Shown here piece after piece: positions 1 through 9,065 of a stretch of DNA of 64,000 nucleotides. Below the pieces are notes generated by a model. The model had not been told where the DNA came from, ran no database searches, and saw only the letters and a program-made list of their open reading frames with translations. Made by a program: the position numbers and the translations under genes. Each line of letters begins with the position of its first letter. Positions within the stretch are counted from its first letter, which is position 1. This stretch comes from Hyphomicrobiales bacterium (lineage in GTDB: Bacteria > Pseudomonadota > Alphaproteobacteria > Rhizobiales > Rhizobiaceae), in NCBI GenBank assembly GCA_900472925.1, contig UCJU01000002.1, positions 175,015 to 239,014 on the forward strand, in the 5' to 3' direction.

Positions 1-719
1 CCGACCATCTTGGCGATCACGTCGGTTTCCGAGACCTTGGCAAGATCGACGATATCCACCAGCTTGCCATCGCGCATGATGCTGGAGCGTTGGCAGATGC
101 GGAAAACCTCATCCATCTTGTGCGACACATAGATAATGGAAACGCCGCTCTGCGACAGGCTCGCGATGACGTCTGCCAGACGATCGAATTCGCTGGGTGT
201 CAGGCTCGATGTCGGCTCGTCCATCGCAATGACCTTCGCCTTGTCGAGAAGCGCGCGCCCAATTTCCACGATCTGACGCTGAGCAACTTTCAGCGACGAT
301 ATCGGTGCCGAGGGGTCGATGGTCTTGTCGATCATCGAAAGGGCGTCGGCAGCGCGGGCTTCCTGCTCGCGGCGGGAGACAAACATGCCGCCCATATGCG
401 TCAGCGAGTGGCCAAGAAACATGTTCTGGGCGACGCTCAAATGCGGCACCTGCTGAAGTTCCTGATGGATCATGGCGATACCGGCGGCACGCGCATCCAT
501 CGGCTTTTTGAAGGCTACCGGCTCGCCGTCCACGAAGACGGTGCCGGATGTGGGGCGAAACACGCCGGACAGAATGCGCAAAAGCGTGGATTTTCCGGCG
601 CCATTTTCACCGAGAAGTCCGTGGATCTCTCCGGGAGCCACATCAAAGGAAACGTCAGTCAGCGCATTGACCCCGGGAAAGCTCTTGGAAATCGTCTCGA
701 ATCTCAGTCGTGGCGTCAT
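1..719 (-). CDS. Sugar ABC transporter ATP-binding protein, RbsA/CUT2 type (C-terminal part outside window)
   Basis: ATPase that would energise import of a monosaccharide through a CUT2 permease. Translation from the ATG at 719 gives about 239 residues with the Walker A sequence GENGAGKST near residue 40, a Q-loop at MIHQELQQ near 89, and a Walker B VIAMDEPTS near 165, followed by the switch His in YVSHKMDE. RbsA-type proteins have two fused ATPase domains of about 500 residues in all, so only the first domain is present and the gene runs off the left edge. It follows the ribose-type binding protein gene by 56 bp in the same direction, with GGAGG just upstream of the start. The permease is not in the window and presumably lies further left. 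The CUT2 assignment is firm; the sugar is unknown. Confidence 0.9.
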   Translation of the reverse strand, partial: MTPRLRFETISKSFPGVNALTDVSFDVAPGEIHGLLGENGAGKSTLLRILSGVFRPTSGTVFVDGEPVAFKKPMDARAAGIAMIHQELQQVPHLSVAQNMFLGHSLTHMGGMFVSRREQEARAADALSMIDKTIDPSAPISSLKVAQRQIVEIGRALLDKAKVIAMDEPTSSLTPSEFDRLADVIASLSQSGVSIIYVSHKMDEVFRICQRSSIMRDGKLVDIVDLAKVSETDVIAKMV

Positions 720-740
720 CGTTCCACCTCCTGGGCTGAA

Positions 741-766
741 GGGGTGCCGGCAAAACCGGCCTCCCC
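741..766 (-). promoter_or_regulatory. Intercistronic hairpin after the CUT2 binding-protein gene
   Basis: GCCGG at 746-750 pairs with CCGGC at 756-760 around a 5-nt loop, and GGGG at 741-744 pairs with CCCC at 763-766 across a small internal loop. It lies just downstream of the binding-protein stop codon and upstream of the ATPase gene, with no run of T, so it looks like an mRNA-stabilising or attenuating element rather than a full terminator. Confidence 0.55.
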
Positions 767-775
767 AAGCGCTCA

Positions 776-1840
776 TTATTTTGCAGTCTTTGCATCTTCC
801 ATCAGCACGGCGCGCACATCGACGCCATCGCCCTGATAGCGGCTGAGATTGTCGGCAGTGATCAGCGCCTGTGGCGTGGCAACCACGCGCGGCAACTTCT
901 GACCGGCAACAAGACGCAACGCAGTTTCCAGCGCGACTTCACCCGTCAGCACCGGGAAGCTGTCTACGGTGCCGGTGAGTTCGCCAGCCTTGATCGACGC
1001 ATAGGCGTCGGAAATGCCATCGGTACCGAAGACTGCGACCTTGCCTGCAAGACCGGCAGCTTTGACCGCTTCGACAATGCCCAGCGCCATGCCGTCATTG
1101 TTGGCGTAGAAGCCGATCAGGTCAGGATGCTGGTTGAGGATGTTGGTGGCGGCATCATACGATGTCTGGCGATCCCAGTTTCCGGGAACGCTGGCGACGA
1201 CCTGGAATTTTCCACCTTCGCTGATGGTGGACTTGAAACCATCGGTGCGCTGAACGGCGGCATAAACACCGGCCTGTCCCTCAACAATGGCCACTTTCCC
1301 GCCCTGCGGACGGTTCTGGATGAACCACTTGGCAACGCGCACACCATTGTCACGCTGGACGTTACCGACATAGTGCTCTGCCTGCGGGATCACGGCATCA
1401 TTGACGTTGACCACAGGAATGTTGGCGGCCTTGGCCTGCTCGATCACCGGCTGCAGGTTGGCATCGGTCTGTGGCGATACGAGAAGGACGTTATAGCCCT
1501 GCGTGACCATGCCCTCGGCAATCGTCAACTGACCCAACTGGTCGCCTTCGCTCTGTGCCGCCTGATAGGCAACGGGAACGTTGGCTTTCTTGCCGAAGGC
1601 CTCATATCCGAGACCAAGGGAACGCCAATATTCGTTGGTCAGCGTCTTGGAAACCGCACCGGCCTTGGTGCCTTCAGGCAGTTTCGGAAATGGACCAAGC
1701 TTGGCTTCAAGCTGCGACCAGTCCATGCGATCCTTTTCGGTGTCGGAGTTGAGCGGCGCGAGTTCCTGCGCGAAGGCCGCGCTGAACAGAAAGCTGGCGG
1801 CAAGCCCGGCAGCGAGCGTCGTTTTCAAAAAGGTCTTCAT
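776..1840 (-). CDS. Ribose-type sugar ABC transporter substrate-binding protein
   Basis: Periplasmic binding protein of the RbsB/LacI-like fold (Peripla_BP_4), 354 residues, delivering a sugar to the CUT2 importer encoded next door. A Sec signal peptide is clear: MKTFLKTT, a hydrophobic stretch, then cleavage after SAAFA near residue 23. The body carries the family landmarks TIAEGMVTQGYNVLLVSPQ, IPVVNVNDAV and GFYANNDGMALG. The ATG at 1840 was chosen because it has GGGAGGAAACCG in front of it; an upstream in-frame start would add an improbable extension before the signal peptide. The gene sits between a sugar-phosphate isomerase-like gene and the RbsA-type ATPase, all leftward. The ligand cannot be read from sequence. 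Confidence 0.9.
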   Translation of the reverse strand: MKTFLKTTLAAGLAASFLFSAAFAQELAPLNSDTEKDRMDWSQLEAKLGPFPKLPEGTKAGAVSKTLTNEYWRSLGLGYEAFGKKANVPVAYQAAQSEGDQLGQLTIAEGMVTQGYNVLLVSPQTDANLQPVIEQAKAANIPVVNVNDAVIPQAEHYVGNVQRDNGVRVAKWFIQNRPQGGKVAIVEGQAGVYAAVQRTDGFKSTISEGGKFQVVASVPGNWDRQTSYDAATNILNQHPDLIGFYANNDGMALGIVEAVKAAGLAGKVAVFGTDGISDAYASIKAGELTGTVDSFPVLTGEVALETALRLVAGQKLPRVVATPQALITADNLSRYQGDGVDVRAVLMEDAKTAK

Positions 1841-1871
1841 CGGTTTCCTCCCGGATGGCGTTGTTTTCGGC

Positions 1872-1902
1872 AAACCTTCGGCGTGCCTTCGTTAAAAGGT
1901 TT
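1872..1902. other. Inverted repeat between isomerase and CUT2 binding-protein genes
   Basis: AAACCTT at 1872-1878 and AAGGTTT at 1896-1902 are perfect 7-bp arms around a 17-nt spacer, 32 bp upstream of the binding-protein start. It could be an operator or a weak RNA hairpin. Confidence 0.3.
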
Positions 1903-1931
1903 CAGATTTCGAGAATGTCAGTTCACTTGCC

Positions 1932-2912
1932 TCAGCCGAGCATAAGCTCCTGAATGACGGCCTGCGCGGAGACGGCATCCTGTCGCTCGATTGCACCCGA
2001 CAGGCGATTGTCCTGCTCGATGCGATCCACGACTTTCAGCATCCGCTTGACAGTCTGGATATTGACCTCGCATTCATGGACGGGGTCGAGACCGGTCATA
2101 TCCGGGAACGTATCGAAGTAGATGGCACCATCGTAGCCGTCTTTGCGGATCTGGCGCAGAAGCTCGATTGTCTGTTGGGTGTGGACTGCACCCACCATCA
2201 GACCGTCATCGCGCTTGGCGTAACCGTCATTGAGATGGACACCCAGCACACGGCTGTAACGGGCAATCAGCGCAGCAGCAAAAGCAGGTTGCTCGTCGGC
2301 GTAGAGCACATGAGCAAAGTCCAGCGTTACGCCAAGATTTGGCATATCCACATCCTTGATGGCCAGAAGCGTGGTCGCGCAATCGGGCATCAGGCTATAG
2401 GAGCGCGGCTCATTGGGCTTGTACTCGATGCTGACGAGGCAATCCGGATCATGTGCGCAAACTTCACGAATTCCATCGATCTCGTGTTGCCATAGAGTGT
2501 GGTAGTCAGCCTGAAAGGCATAGTCAAAACCATCCTGGCCAAGCCACAGCGTCATCAGGCTGCTGCCGCTGGCGCGGGCCGCATCGATGCCCTTCTTGGT
2601 CAGATCGATGGCTTCACGCCGCACAGCCGCATCTGGATTGGTGAAAGCGCCAATCTTGAAAGCAGGGTTGGTGTAGTAACGCATGGCAAAACCGTTGATG
2701 GCCAAGCCCATATCACCAATCTGACGAGCGAGCACCGCCGGATCTTCGGCCACATGGTCGGGATAGTTGAGGTCCAGATCTGTCAGCCCCTTTACCTTCG
2801 CAGCACGCTTCGCCATCTGTAGCATCGTAGGCTTGCCGGATAGCTCAGGCCACTCGGCAGCGGGCTTCGAGGCGAAGGAGTTCAGTCGGGTGGCGAATTT
2901 CAATTGGGGCAC
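1932..2912 (-). CDS. Sugar phosphate isomerase/epimerase family protein (TIM barrel)
   Basis: A 326-residue protein of the AP-endonuclease-2-like TIM barrel family that includes xylose-isomerase-like and tagatose/erythrose epimerases. Visible landmarks are LDLNYPDH near residue 45, SIEYKPNEP near 163 (Glu as likely metal ligand), TLDFAHVLYADE near 200 (Asp, His), and GVHLNDGYAKRDDG near 227. The likely role is isomerising or epimerising the sugar brought in by the neighbouring importers. The start is GTG at 2912 with GGAAGTGAG upstream; no better ATG precedes the conserved body. It begins a leftward unit with the CUT2 genes. Rhamnose- or xylose-isomerase-like function is possible; the exact substrate is not decided. 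Confidence 0.8.
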   Translation of the reverse strand: MPQLKFATRLNSFASKPAAEWPELSGKPTMLQMAKRAAKVKGLTDLDLNYPDHVAEDPAVLARQIGDMGLAINGFAMRYYTNPAFKIGAFTNPDAAVRREAIDLTKKGIDAARASGSSLMTLWLGQDGFDYAFQADYHTLWQHEIDGIREVCAHDPDCLVSIEYKPNEPRSYSLMPDCATTLLAIKDVDMPNLGVTLDFAHVLYADEQPAFAAALIARYSRVLGVHLNDGYAKRDDGLMVGAVHTQQTIELLRQIRKDGYDGAIYFDTFPDMTGLDPVHECEVNIQTVKRMLKVVDRIEQDNRLSGAIERQDAVSAQAVIQELMLG

Positions 2913-3145
2913 AGCTGGGGCTCACTTCCGTCGTTGCTGACGTAACTTCACAAATTTATTTATTTTTGTAAAGCTCTATATGTTGTGCACCGCATCAATT
3001 CGTCGAAACGAGGTCTTTTTAGAAATCTCGGCAGAGACGCACAGGCGTGCCAAAAGAGACCACCGGACATCCGGTCGCTGTCAATAATGGGATGTGGAAC
3101 AAAGCTCCAAATCTTGCCATCTAGTCTGACGGCAAAGCCTTGACC
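2913..3145. promoter_or_regulatory. Intergenic region, probable promoter for the isomerase/CUT2 unit
   Basis: A 233-bp AT-rich gap. ACAAA and TTTGT arms separated by 10 nt lie at about 2950-2970, close upstream of the isomerase start, and could mark an operator. A perfect ACCGGA-CA-TCCGGT palindrome at 3062-3075 lies 70 bp beyond the kinase stop codon and is followed on the minus strand by TCTCTTTT, so it may be a weak terminator for the upstream sugar operon. No coding sequence seen. Confidence 0.35.
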
Positions 3146-4066
3146 TCAGCGCGCCAGGACGGCTTCTATTTCAGCAAGCGTCGGCATTGCAGGGGCTGTG
3201 CCGCGTCGCGTGACGGCGATACCGGCTGTGGCACAGCCGAATCGTACCGCGTTGCACGGCCCGGCCCCACGTGACAGCGCCGCCGCAAAGCCACCCACGA
3301 AAGCATCGCCAGCACCTGTCGTATCCAAAGTCGGACCGCAGGAAAAAGCTGGCACATGGACGGATTGCTCAGGTGCATGAAACAACACACCGCGACCACC
3401 AAGCGTGATAATTGCGACGCCAACACCCCTGGAGAGAAATTCGTCACCCGCGCGCCGGGCGTCATCAAGTGTTTCTATCGGAAAGCCAACTAGCGTTGCT
3501 GCCTCGGTTTCATTCGGAATGATAAAATCGCAGAGGCGATAGATTTCCGCCGGAAACGCCTCGGCTGGCGCGGGGTTGAAAATGGTTTTGACACCGGCGT
3601 TGCGGGCGATTTCGAGCGCATATTTCGCAGCCATCGCAGGTTGCTCCAGCTGCGTTACGAACACCGCAGACTTCTCGATTGTTTCCCGCGCCGCCTCGAC
3701 GTCGTTTATATCGATCGTTCCCGCTGCTCCGGCATAGACAATGATGGCATTATCGCCGGTACTGTCATTCACATAGATAAAAGCCGCGCCCGTCGGCTGG
3801 TCTTCCTTGATCGTCAGCTGGGTCGTCACGCCAGCCTGCTGATAGGTTTTCAGCGCAAGGTCACCGAACGTGTCACGACCGATCTTGGAAATGAAGGATA
3901 CCTCGGCGCCAGCGCGCGCCGCAGCCACCGCCTGATTGGAGCCCTTCCCCCCTGGCCCCACGGAAAAGCCGCTGCCAGTGATCGTTTCGCCAACGGCTGG
4001 CATGCGCGGAGCGAGATAGGCGGTATCGGCAACAAAAATGCCAAGAATGGAAACTCCAGACTTCAT
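3146..4066 (-). CDS. rbsK: Ribokinase-family (PfkB) carbohydrate kinase
   Basis: A 306-residue PfkB kinase that would phosphorylate a sugar, ribose being the default, at the expense of ATP in the cytoplasm. The N-terminal PfkB signature GPGGKGSNQAVAAARAGAEV is at about residues 38-57 and the C-terminal catalytic signature DTTGAGDAFVGGF, with the base Asp, is near 250. NPAPA and PNETEA, both typical of ribokinases, are present. The ATG at 4066 has GAGG close upstream and fits family length. It lies 78 bp after the CUT1 permease and is probably the last gene of that operon. Ribokinase is the best match, but related kinases for deoxyribose, allose or pentitols cannot be excluded. Confidence 0.75.
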   Translation of the reverse strand: MKSGVSILGIFVADTAYLAPRMPAVGETITGSGFSVGPGGKGSNQAVAAARAGAEVSFISKIGRDTFGDLALKTYQQAGVTTQLTIKEDQPTGAAFIYVNDSTGDNAIIVYAGAAGTIDINDVEAARETIEKSAVFVTQLEQPAMAAKYALEIARNAGVKTIFNPAPAEAFPAEIYRLCDFIIPNETEAATLVGFPIETLDDARRAGDEFLSRGVGVAIITLGGRGVLFHAPEQSVHVPAFSCGPTLDTTGAGDAFVGGFAAALSRGAGPCNAVRFGCATAGIAVTRRGTAPAMPTLAEIEAVLAR

Positions 4067-4144
4067 GTTAGACCTCAAACTTCTGCGCTGGCACAATGTC
4101 AGCGTTCAATGCTGTCTTGAGCATTGTTCTCTCCATGACGTCAT

Positions 4145-5068
4145 TTATTTGACGGCGCCAGCCGTCAGGCCTTTGACGATATAGCGTTCTAGGAAGATGC
4201 CAACGAGCACCAGCGGCATGATGGCAGCCGTTGCAATGGCTGCCATGGACCACCAGTTGATGCCTTGCGAGCCTGTCTGGCTTGCCACCATGACAGGAAG
4301 CGTCTTGGCATTCGAACTCGTCAGCAGCGCAGCGAAGAAATACTCGTTCCAGCACAGAATGACCGATAGGATGAAAGCGGCGACCATGCCTGGAAGAGCT
4401 ATGGGCAGCACGATGCGCAGGAACGCGCCCCATATGGAGCAACCGTCCACCAGCGCCGCCTGCTCCAGTTCGACGGGAATGGTGTCGAACTGGTCACGCA
4501 TGATCCAGATGACAATGGGCAGTACCATAAGCGTGTAGACGAGGATGAGGCCAACCAAGGTATCGAGCAGCATGAGGTGCTTGTAGAGCACCAGAAATGG
4601 CATGGCCAATACGACCGGCGGCAAGATCAACTGCGACAGGAAGAAGAAGGAAATGTCCTTGTTTTTCATCCAGAGGAATTTGTACGAGAAGCGGCTGAGA
4701 CCATAGGCGGCCAGCGAGCCGATAACGACGGCGAGAAACGAAGCGCCAGCTGATGCGACGATGCTGTTGATGAAACGGCGGACGAATTCATCGCGCACGG
4801 TGGATTGGGCGAAGATCGTATCGGGCGACAGGCCGAGGGAGCGCCACCCCTTCCAGTCCGGCGTAAAATCAACGAAGGGAATGAGGTGGCCCTGCGTGAC
4901 GTTGACGGCGGTCTTGAAGGACGTGGTGATCGTCCAGTAAATCGGAAACAGGGAAACGAACGCCCAAAAAACCAATGCCGCATAGATCAATAGACTTTTG
5001 GTCATGAACTGCGGACGACGGGACCACAGGCTTGGCTGTTTCGCGGGTATCTCAACATGTGCTGCCAT
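4145..5068 (-). CDS. Carbohydrate ABC transporter permease, MalG/CUT1 type
   Basis: Inner-membrane permease of 307 residues, with the six-helix MalG-type core and the EAA loop VELEQAALVDGCSIWGAFLRIVLP near residue 210, which contacts the ATPase. An N-terminal helix (SLLIYAALVFWAFVSLFPIYW) follows a short basic tail. The frame is open much further upstream, but the ATG at 5068 has GAGG at proper distance and places the first helix near residue 25 as in the family; the longer version would overlap the preceding permease extensively. It ends in GLTAGAVK, the usual CUT1 MalG C-terminus. Twelve bp separate it from the partner permease. Confidence 0.9.
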   Translation of the reverse strand: MAAHVEIPAKQPSLWSRRPQFMTKSLLIYAALVFWAFVSLFPIYWTITTSFKTAVNVTQGHLIPFVDFTPDWKGWRSLGLSPDTIFAQSTVRDEFVRRFINSIVASAGASFLAVVIGSLAAYGLSRFSYKFLWMKNKDISFFFLSQLILPPVVLAMPFLVLYKHLMLLDTLVGLILVYTLMVLPIVIWIMRDQFDTIPVELEQAALVDGCSIWGAFLRIVLPIALPGMVAAFILSVILCWNEYFFAALLTSSNAKTLPVMVASQTGSQGINWWSMAAIATAAIMPLVLVGIFLERYIVKGLTAGAVK

Positions 5069-5079
5069 CGGTTCCAGCC

Positions 5080-6189
5080 TCAATTGTCGCGTTGCATCCA
5101 TCGGCTCGCCCCTTTGAGGATGAGCGCGACGAAGATGATGATAATAACGAGATAGAATTCCGCCAGCATGGTGCCGTAACCGACATTCGAGCGGTCCCTG
5201 TATTCGCGGAAGATGAAGCTGGACACCGTATCCGTCGCGCCGCCCGGTCCACCGGCGGTCACGTTGATAACAATATCGGCGAGCTTCAGCTGGAAGATGA
5301 TGCGAAGTATGATGACGGTGATGCTGACGGGAAGCATGAGCGGAAAGGTGATCTCCTTGAAGCTCTGCCACCCGGACGCGCCATCCACCTTGGCCGCTTC
5401 CTTGATTTCAGACGGCAGCGCCTGAAGTCCTGCAAGCAGGAGGATCATCATGAAGGGAATGGAAACCCAGGCATCCATGGCCATGATCGAAGAGCGCGCA
5501 AGCCATGGCGTCGAAAAGAAGGCCGGATTATCCCAGCCGAGATAACGCGCAAGCGTGGCCGCTGGACCAAAGCGGTACTCCATCAACGACTTGCCGATCA
5601 TCCAGCTGACCGCGACGGGGCTGAGCATCAGCGGCAGGAGGAAAGCGACGCGGAAGAATTTACGTGCCTTGATGTCGGCGTTGAGAAGCAGCGCAAGCCC
5701 GAAGGCAATGGCATATTGCACCAGCACCGACAGAACGTAATAGACCATGTTTAGCAGTGCGTTCCAGAAATAGCGATCCGCAAACAGGGTGCGCAGGTTA
5801 TCCAGGCCGTTGAATCGACGACCGGCAGCGGCGCTCAGGTTCCAGTCGGTAAAAGCGATGTAAAGGCCGAAGACGGTAGGGAAAACCACCATGGCGACGG
5901 TGAAGAGAACTGCCGGAAGTACGAACGCGGCCCGCTGGCCCGCCTCGCCGCGAATCATGACCTGTGCGGCGCACAGCGCCACAGCCCATATAACATAGGC
6001 AAACAGCAACGGTCGCCAACTGACGAAACCGAGTGTGGTCAAGCCTACCGCGTCCGATATCTGAAGGGCGAGCACGAAAACCATAAGGGCGGTCGCGGCC
6101 AACAGCAAAAGCTTGCCGCTTTTGGCGGCGCTCCGTTGAACGGTGGCCTGTTCGACGGGCTGCAAAGTTGGCGTGATCGTATGCGACAT
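5080..6189 (-). CDS. Carbohydrate ABC transporter permease, MalF/CUT1 type
   Basis: Partner permease of 369 residues. Hydrophobic segments are visible near residues 30-50, 58-75, 90-115, 145-175, 190-205, 240-260, 290-315 and 335-355. The EAA motif EIKEAAKVDGASGWQSFKEI sits near residue 265. The protein has about 60 to 70 residues and two extra N-terminal helices compared with a minimal six-helix CUT1 permease, as some MalF-like subunits have. The ATG at 6189 with AGAGG upstream is preferred to a TTG two codons earlier. Together with the MalG-type subunit it forms the membrane channel served by the binding protein upstream. Confidence 0.9.
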   Translation of the reverse strand: MSHTITPTLQPVEQATVQRSAAKSGKLLLLAATALMVFVLALQISDAVGLTTLGFVSWRPLLFAYVIWAVALCAAQVMIRGEAGQRAAFVLPAVLFTVAMVVFPTVFGLYIAFTDWNLSAAAGRRFNGLDNLRTLFADRYFWNALLNMVYYVLSVLVQYAIAFGLALLLNADIKARKFFRVAFLLPLMLSPVAVSWMIGKSLMEYRFGPAATLARYLGWDNPAFFSTPWLARSSIMAMDAWVSIPFMMILLLAGLQALPSEIKEAAKVDGASGWQSFKEITFPLMLPVSITVIILRIIFQLKLADIVINVTAGGPGGATDTVSSFIFREYRDRSNVGYGTMLAEFYLVIIIIFVALILKGASRWMQRDN

Positions 6190-6231
6190 GGGCAACCTCT
6201 AGGCTGGAAAGCCATATTCAAGCGGTCGTTG

Positions 6232-6262
6232 CTCAGGCGGTACGATTGCCGTACCGCCTGAG
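6232..6262 (-). promoter_or_regulatory. Perfect 13-bp hairpin between binding-protein and permease genes
   Basis: CTCAGGCGGTACG at 6232-6244 pairs perfectly with CGTACCGCCTGAG at 6250-6262 around a 5-nt loop. It lies 16 bp past the stop of the binding-protein gene and 42 bp before the permease start. There is no T-run on either side, so full termination is unlikely; protection of the binding-protein message from 3' exonucleases is the expected effect. Confidence 0.7.
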
Positions 6263-6278
6263 ACTATCGGTTCAGGCA

Positions 6279-7940
6279 TCAGGCCCCAAGCGAAGCCTTG
6301 TAGAGCGCGATCTGCTTGTCGCGGCCGAGCTGATCGGTGACCTTTTCCCACGCAGCCGAGATGGCATCAGCCCCCTCCTGCGCGCTGGCCTGACCGGCAA
6401 ACACTTTGGCCAGTTCATCTTCCGCCACGCTGTAATACTGGAAGATGCCAGGTATGCGTGGCTCGATCGCGCCGTTGGGATGATTGTAAGAGTTGGACTG
6501 AGAGGCAAGGTAGTTCGAGATGAACGCCTCGTCATATCCTGCCGTTACCCATTCCTTGATATCGAACTGGCTCTTGCGATAGCACTGGAAGCCGGACGGA
6601 TAGGCCGCCGTCCACAAGGCCAAATCCTTGCCGCCGAGATGAGCCGCCGCGCTCCAGGCCGCTTTCTTCTTTTTCTCGTCGCTGTCGACACGCGCCATGA
6701 CATAGACGCCCCAACCGAGATAGGCCATGTTCGGCGCAAAGTTGGGGCCACTGCCAAGCTTTTCCCATTTGCCTGTCTTGGAATTATAGACATCGTCAGA
6801 GCCGGGCAGAATATCGAAGCCGATCGTATCGCCAATTACAGACGTGTCGCTGGTGCGGGCCGCGGCCCCCACGTCACCCCACCATGTCACCATGGAACCC
6901 GTGCCTGCCAGAAACTGCTGGAAGGCCGTGGTGCCGGGGTCGGCGTTCAATTGGTCGCCTGCTTCCGATGGCAGCGCATCGATCACGTCCTGTATCGCGC
7001 GAACCCAGGCAGGGTTGTTGATACGAGGCTTCATGGTGTCGGTATCGAACAGCCACGCCTTGTCATCCGGGTGTTTGGCATAGGCGGTCGCACGGCTCGC
7101 GAGGAAGTAGAACCCGAAACCGCCCCAGGCCTTTGGCGCATCGAGATAGCCGATGGCGTCCATGCCGGCGATTTTCTTGCCCTTGAGGAACTTGGTGACT
7201 TCCTGAACCTTCTGCCACGTTCTCGGCACGCCCCATTCACCCTGATGACCCTCGTCCTTCCAGGCCTTGGCAAGATCGGCATCGGCGAAGTAATCGGTGC
7301 GATAATTGAAGTTGTGGCAATCGCCATCCACCGAGACACGGTACGTCTTGCCATCCCACGTGCCGACAGGTGCCTTCAGATAGTCGACGTAGTCGTCCAT
7401 GTCGATCTGGGCTTTGACCCAATCCGGCATTTCCGATGCAAGCCCCTTGCCGCAGACGTCGCCCTCGAACGGAGCACCCATTTCGAGAAGGTCAAAATCA
7501 ACCGTGCCGGTGGCTATGGCCTGCTGAAGGCGCGGATTGTAATCGGCCTGCGCCAGATCGATCCAGGTGATCTTGGCACCGGTATAATCTTCCCAAGGCT
7601 TGAGGAAGCCGCGGAAGAGAACATTGTGGAGGTTCTGGTTGTTAAGGCCCATGAAGGACAGCTCGACACCGGCAAACTCGCCCTGCTTCACGCTCTTCTT
7701 GGTGGCCTCAAGGCACATCTCACCGACTTTTTGCCAGTCAGCATCCGTTGGTGATCCCTTACCCACTCCCGGTACCTGCAAGATTTGCGTCCGCAGGGAT
7801 GCGTCCTCAGCATAGGCGGATCCAAATGGGCCAAGCATACTACCAGCCGCAGCGACGGCACCAAGGCTTGCACTGGTCTTCAAAATGGCGCGGCGGCTCA
7901 GGCCTATCGCCATCATTCTCTCGAAATCACTGACTTTCAT
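6279..7940 (-). CDS. Extracellular sugar-binding protein (CUT1 type) with probable Tat signal
   Basis: A long solute-binding protein, 553 residues, of the family-1 type with MalE-like folds but in the size class of AlgQ-like proteins. The N-terminus carries a twin-arginine-like segment, SRRAILKTSASLG near residues 15-27, followed by AVAAAGSMLGPFGSAYAED, suggesting Tat export and cleavage near residue 45. The ATG at 7940 has GGGAGGAGAACC immediately upstream. Trp-rich stretches such as AKAWGGFGFYF, GSMVTWWGDVG and YLGWGVYVM are consistent with sugar stacking. It lies between the ATPase and permease genes of one operon and is bracketed by RNA hairpins. The ligand is unknown. Confidence 0.88.
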   Translation of the reverse strand: MKVSDFERMMAIGLSRRAILKTSASLGAVAAAGSMLGPFGSAYAEDASLRTQILQVPGVGKGSPTDADWQKVGEMCLEATKKSVKQGEFAGVELSFMGLNNQNLHNVLFRGFLKPWEDYTGAKITWIDLAQADYNPRLQQAIATGTVDFDLLEMGAPFEGDVCGKGLASEMPDWVKAQIDMDDYVDYLKAPVGTWDGKTYRVSVDGDCHNFNYRTDYFADADLAKAWKDEGHQGEWGVPRTWQKVQEVTKFLKGKKIAGMDAIGYLDAPKAWGGFGFYFLASRATAYAKHPDDKAWLFDTDTMKPRINNPAWVRAIQDVIDALPSEAGDQLNADPGTTAFQQFLAGTGSMVTWWGDVGAAARTSDTSVIGDTIGFDILPGSDDVYNSKTGKWEKLGSGPNFAPNMAYLGWGVYVMARVDSDEKKKKAAWSAAAHLGGKDLALWTAAYPSGFQCYRKSQFDIKEWVTAGYDEAFISNYLASQSNSYNHPNGAIEPRIPGIFQYYSVAEDELAKVFAGQASAQEGADAISAAWEKVTDQLGRDKQIALYKASLGA

Positions 7941-7965
7941 CTGGTTCTCCTCCCGTTGATGATAC

Positions 7966-8003
7966 GCCACTTTGTGGCTTCCGACGCTTTCTCCTCAAGC
8001 GTC
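7966..8003 (-). promoter_or_regulatory. Two small hairpins between ATPase and binding-protein genes
   Basis: GCCAC-TTT-GTGGC at 7966-7978 and GACGCTT-N7-AAGCGTC at 7983-8003 are adjacent perfect inverted repeats in the 72-bp gap upstream of the binding-protein ribosome binding site. On the transcript they would form tandem stem-loops at the 5' side of the binding-protein message. Confidence 0.45.
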
Positions 8004-8012
8004 AGGCAGACT

Positions 8013-9065
8013 TCATTCCAGCCGCTGTCCGCTTTCCCCATCGAACAGATGGACCAGTTCGGCATTCGGGGTCATGGCAAGGGTGTTGCCTGATGGTTCT
8101 TCGACGCGATCCCGGAAGACGCCAATGATCTTCTGTTGCCCGAGCTTCGCAAAGACCTGCGTCTCGGCGCCGGTCGACTCCACGACCGTGACCTGCGCAT
8201 TGACAGGCCCACCCAGCGCAAAATGCTCCGGCCTGATGCCGTAAAAAGCCGCTCGGCCATCAGACCCTGCCGGCGCGCGGGCAAGCGGCAGGCGAATGCC
8301 TTCATTGGTTTCGAAATACGGCGCTGCCGCGCTGCGAATATGGCCCTTGATCAAGTTCATGGATGGAGACCCGATGAAACCGGCAACGAATGTGTTGGCG
8401 GGCTTATCATAGAGCGTCAGCGGCGAACCGATCTGCTCGACCCGTCCATCGCGCAAGACGACGATCCGGTCCGCCATGGTCATGGCCTCGACCTGATCAT
8501 GCGTCACATAGATCATGGTTGTGGCCAGTCGCCGCTGCAATTCCTTAATTTCGGCGCGCATCTGAACACGCAGCTTGGCGTCGAGATTGGACAGGGGTTC
8601 GTCAAACAAAAAGACCTTGGGATCACGGACGATCGCACGTCCCATCGCCACACGCTGCCTTTGCCCGCCCGAAAGTTGGCGGGGGTAGCGGGAAAGGTAA
8701 GGGACAAGATCGAGAATTTCAGCGGCCTTGCGGACGCGGGTGTCGATCTCGGCTTTCGTCTCGCCCCGCATTTTGAGCGCAAAGCCCATATTTTCAGCCA
8801 CTGTCTTGTGTGGATAAAGCGCGTAGCTCTGGAACACCATTGCGATATCGCGGTCTTTCGGTGGCAGGTCATTGACCACCTTGCCGTCGATCTGGATGTC
8901 CCCGAAGGTAATCGGCTCGAGCCCGGCAACCATGCGCAACAGAGTCGATTTTCCGCACCCTGAAGGGCCAACCAGAACGACGAATTCGCCGTCTGGTATT
9001 TCAACGGAAACGCCATGGATAACCGTCAGGCTTCCATAGGCCTTTCCGACATTGACGATGTTCAT
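8013..9065 (-). CDS. Sugar ABC transporter ATP-binding protein, MalK/UgpC type
   Basis: ATPase of 350 residues that drives the CUT1 importer downstream. Walker A is GPSGCGKST near residue 38, the signature [17 protein letters not shown] near 134, Walker [17 protein letters not shown] near 155 and the switch His in [10 protein letters not shown] near 190. The C-terminal third is the TOBE/MalK regulatory domain ([20 protein letters not shown]). The ATG at 9065 fits the usual MNIVNV-type start; a TTG at 9074, which lies closer to GGGAGGAG, would add three residues and is a real alternative. It is the first gene of the leftward operon. MalK-type subunits are often shared between importers. Confidence 0.92.
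   Translation of the reverse strand: MNIVNVGKAYGSLTVIHGVSVEIPDGEFVVLVGPSGCGKSTLLRMVAGLEPITFGDIQIDGKVVNDLPPKDRDIAMVFQSYALYPHKTVAENMGFALKMRGETKAEIDTRVRKAAEILDLVPYLSRYPRQLSGGQRQRVAMGRAIVRDPKVFLFDEPLSNLDAKLRVQMRAEIKELQRRLATTMIYVTHDQVEAMTMADRIVVLRDGRVEQIGSPLTLYDKPANTFVAGFIGSPSMNLIKGHIRSAAAPYFETNEGIRLPLARAPAGSDGRAAFYGIRPEHFALGGPVNAQVTVVESTGAETQVFAKLGQQKIIGVFRDRVEEPSGNTLAMTPNAELVHLFDGESGQRLE

Noticed and set aside
5069..5371. Long N-terminal extension of the MalG-type permease frame
   Set aside because: It would overlap the MalF-type gene for 290 bp; the ATG at 5068 has its own ribosome binding site.
6246..7754. 502-residue plus-strand open frame antisense to the CUT1 binding-protein gene
   Set aside because: No family pattern, no ribosome binding site; the minus-strand frame has a Tat-type signal, correct start and clear homology. 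The open frame reflects GC-rich third positions.
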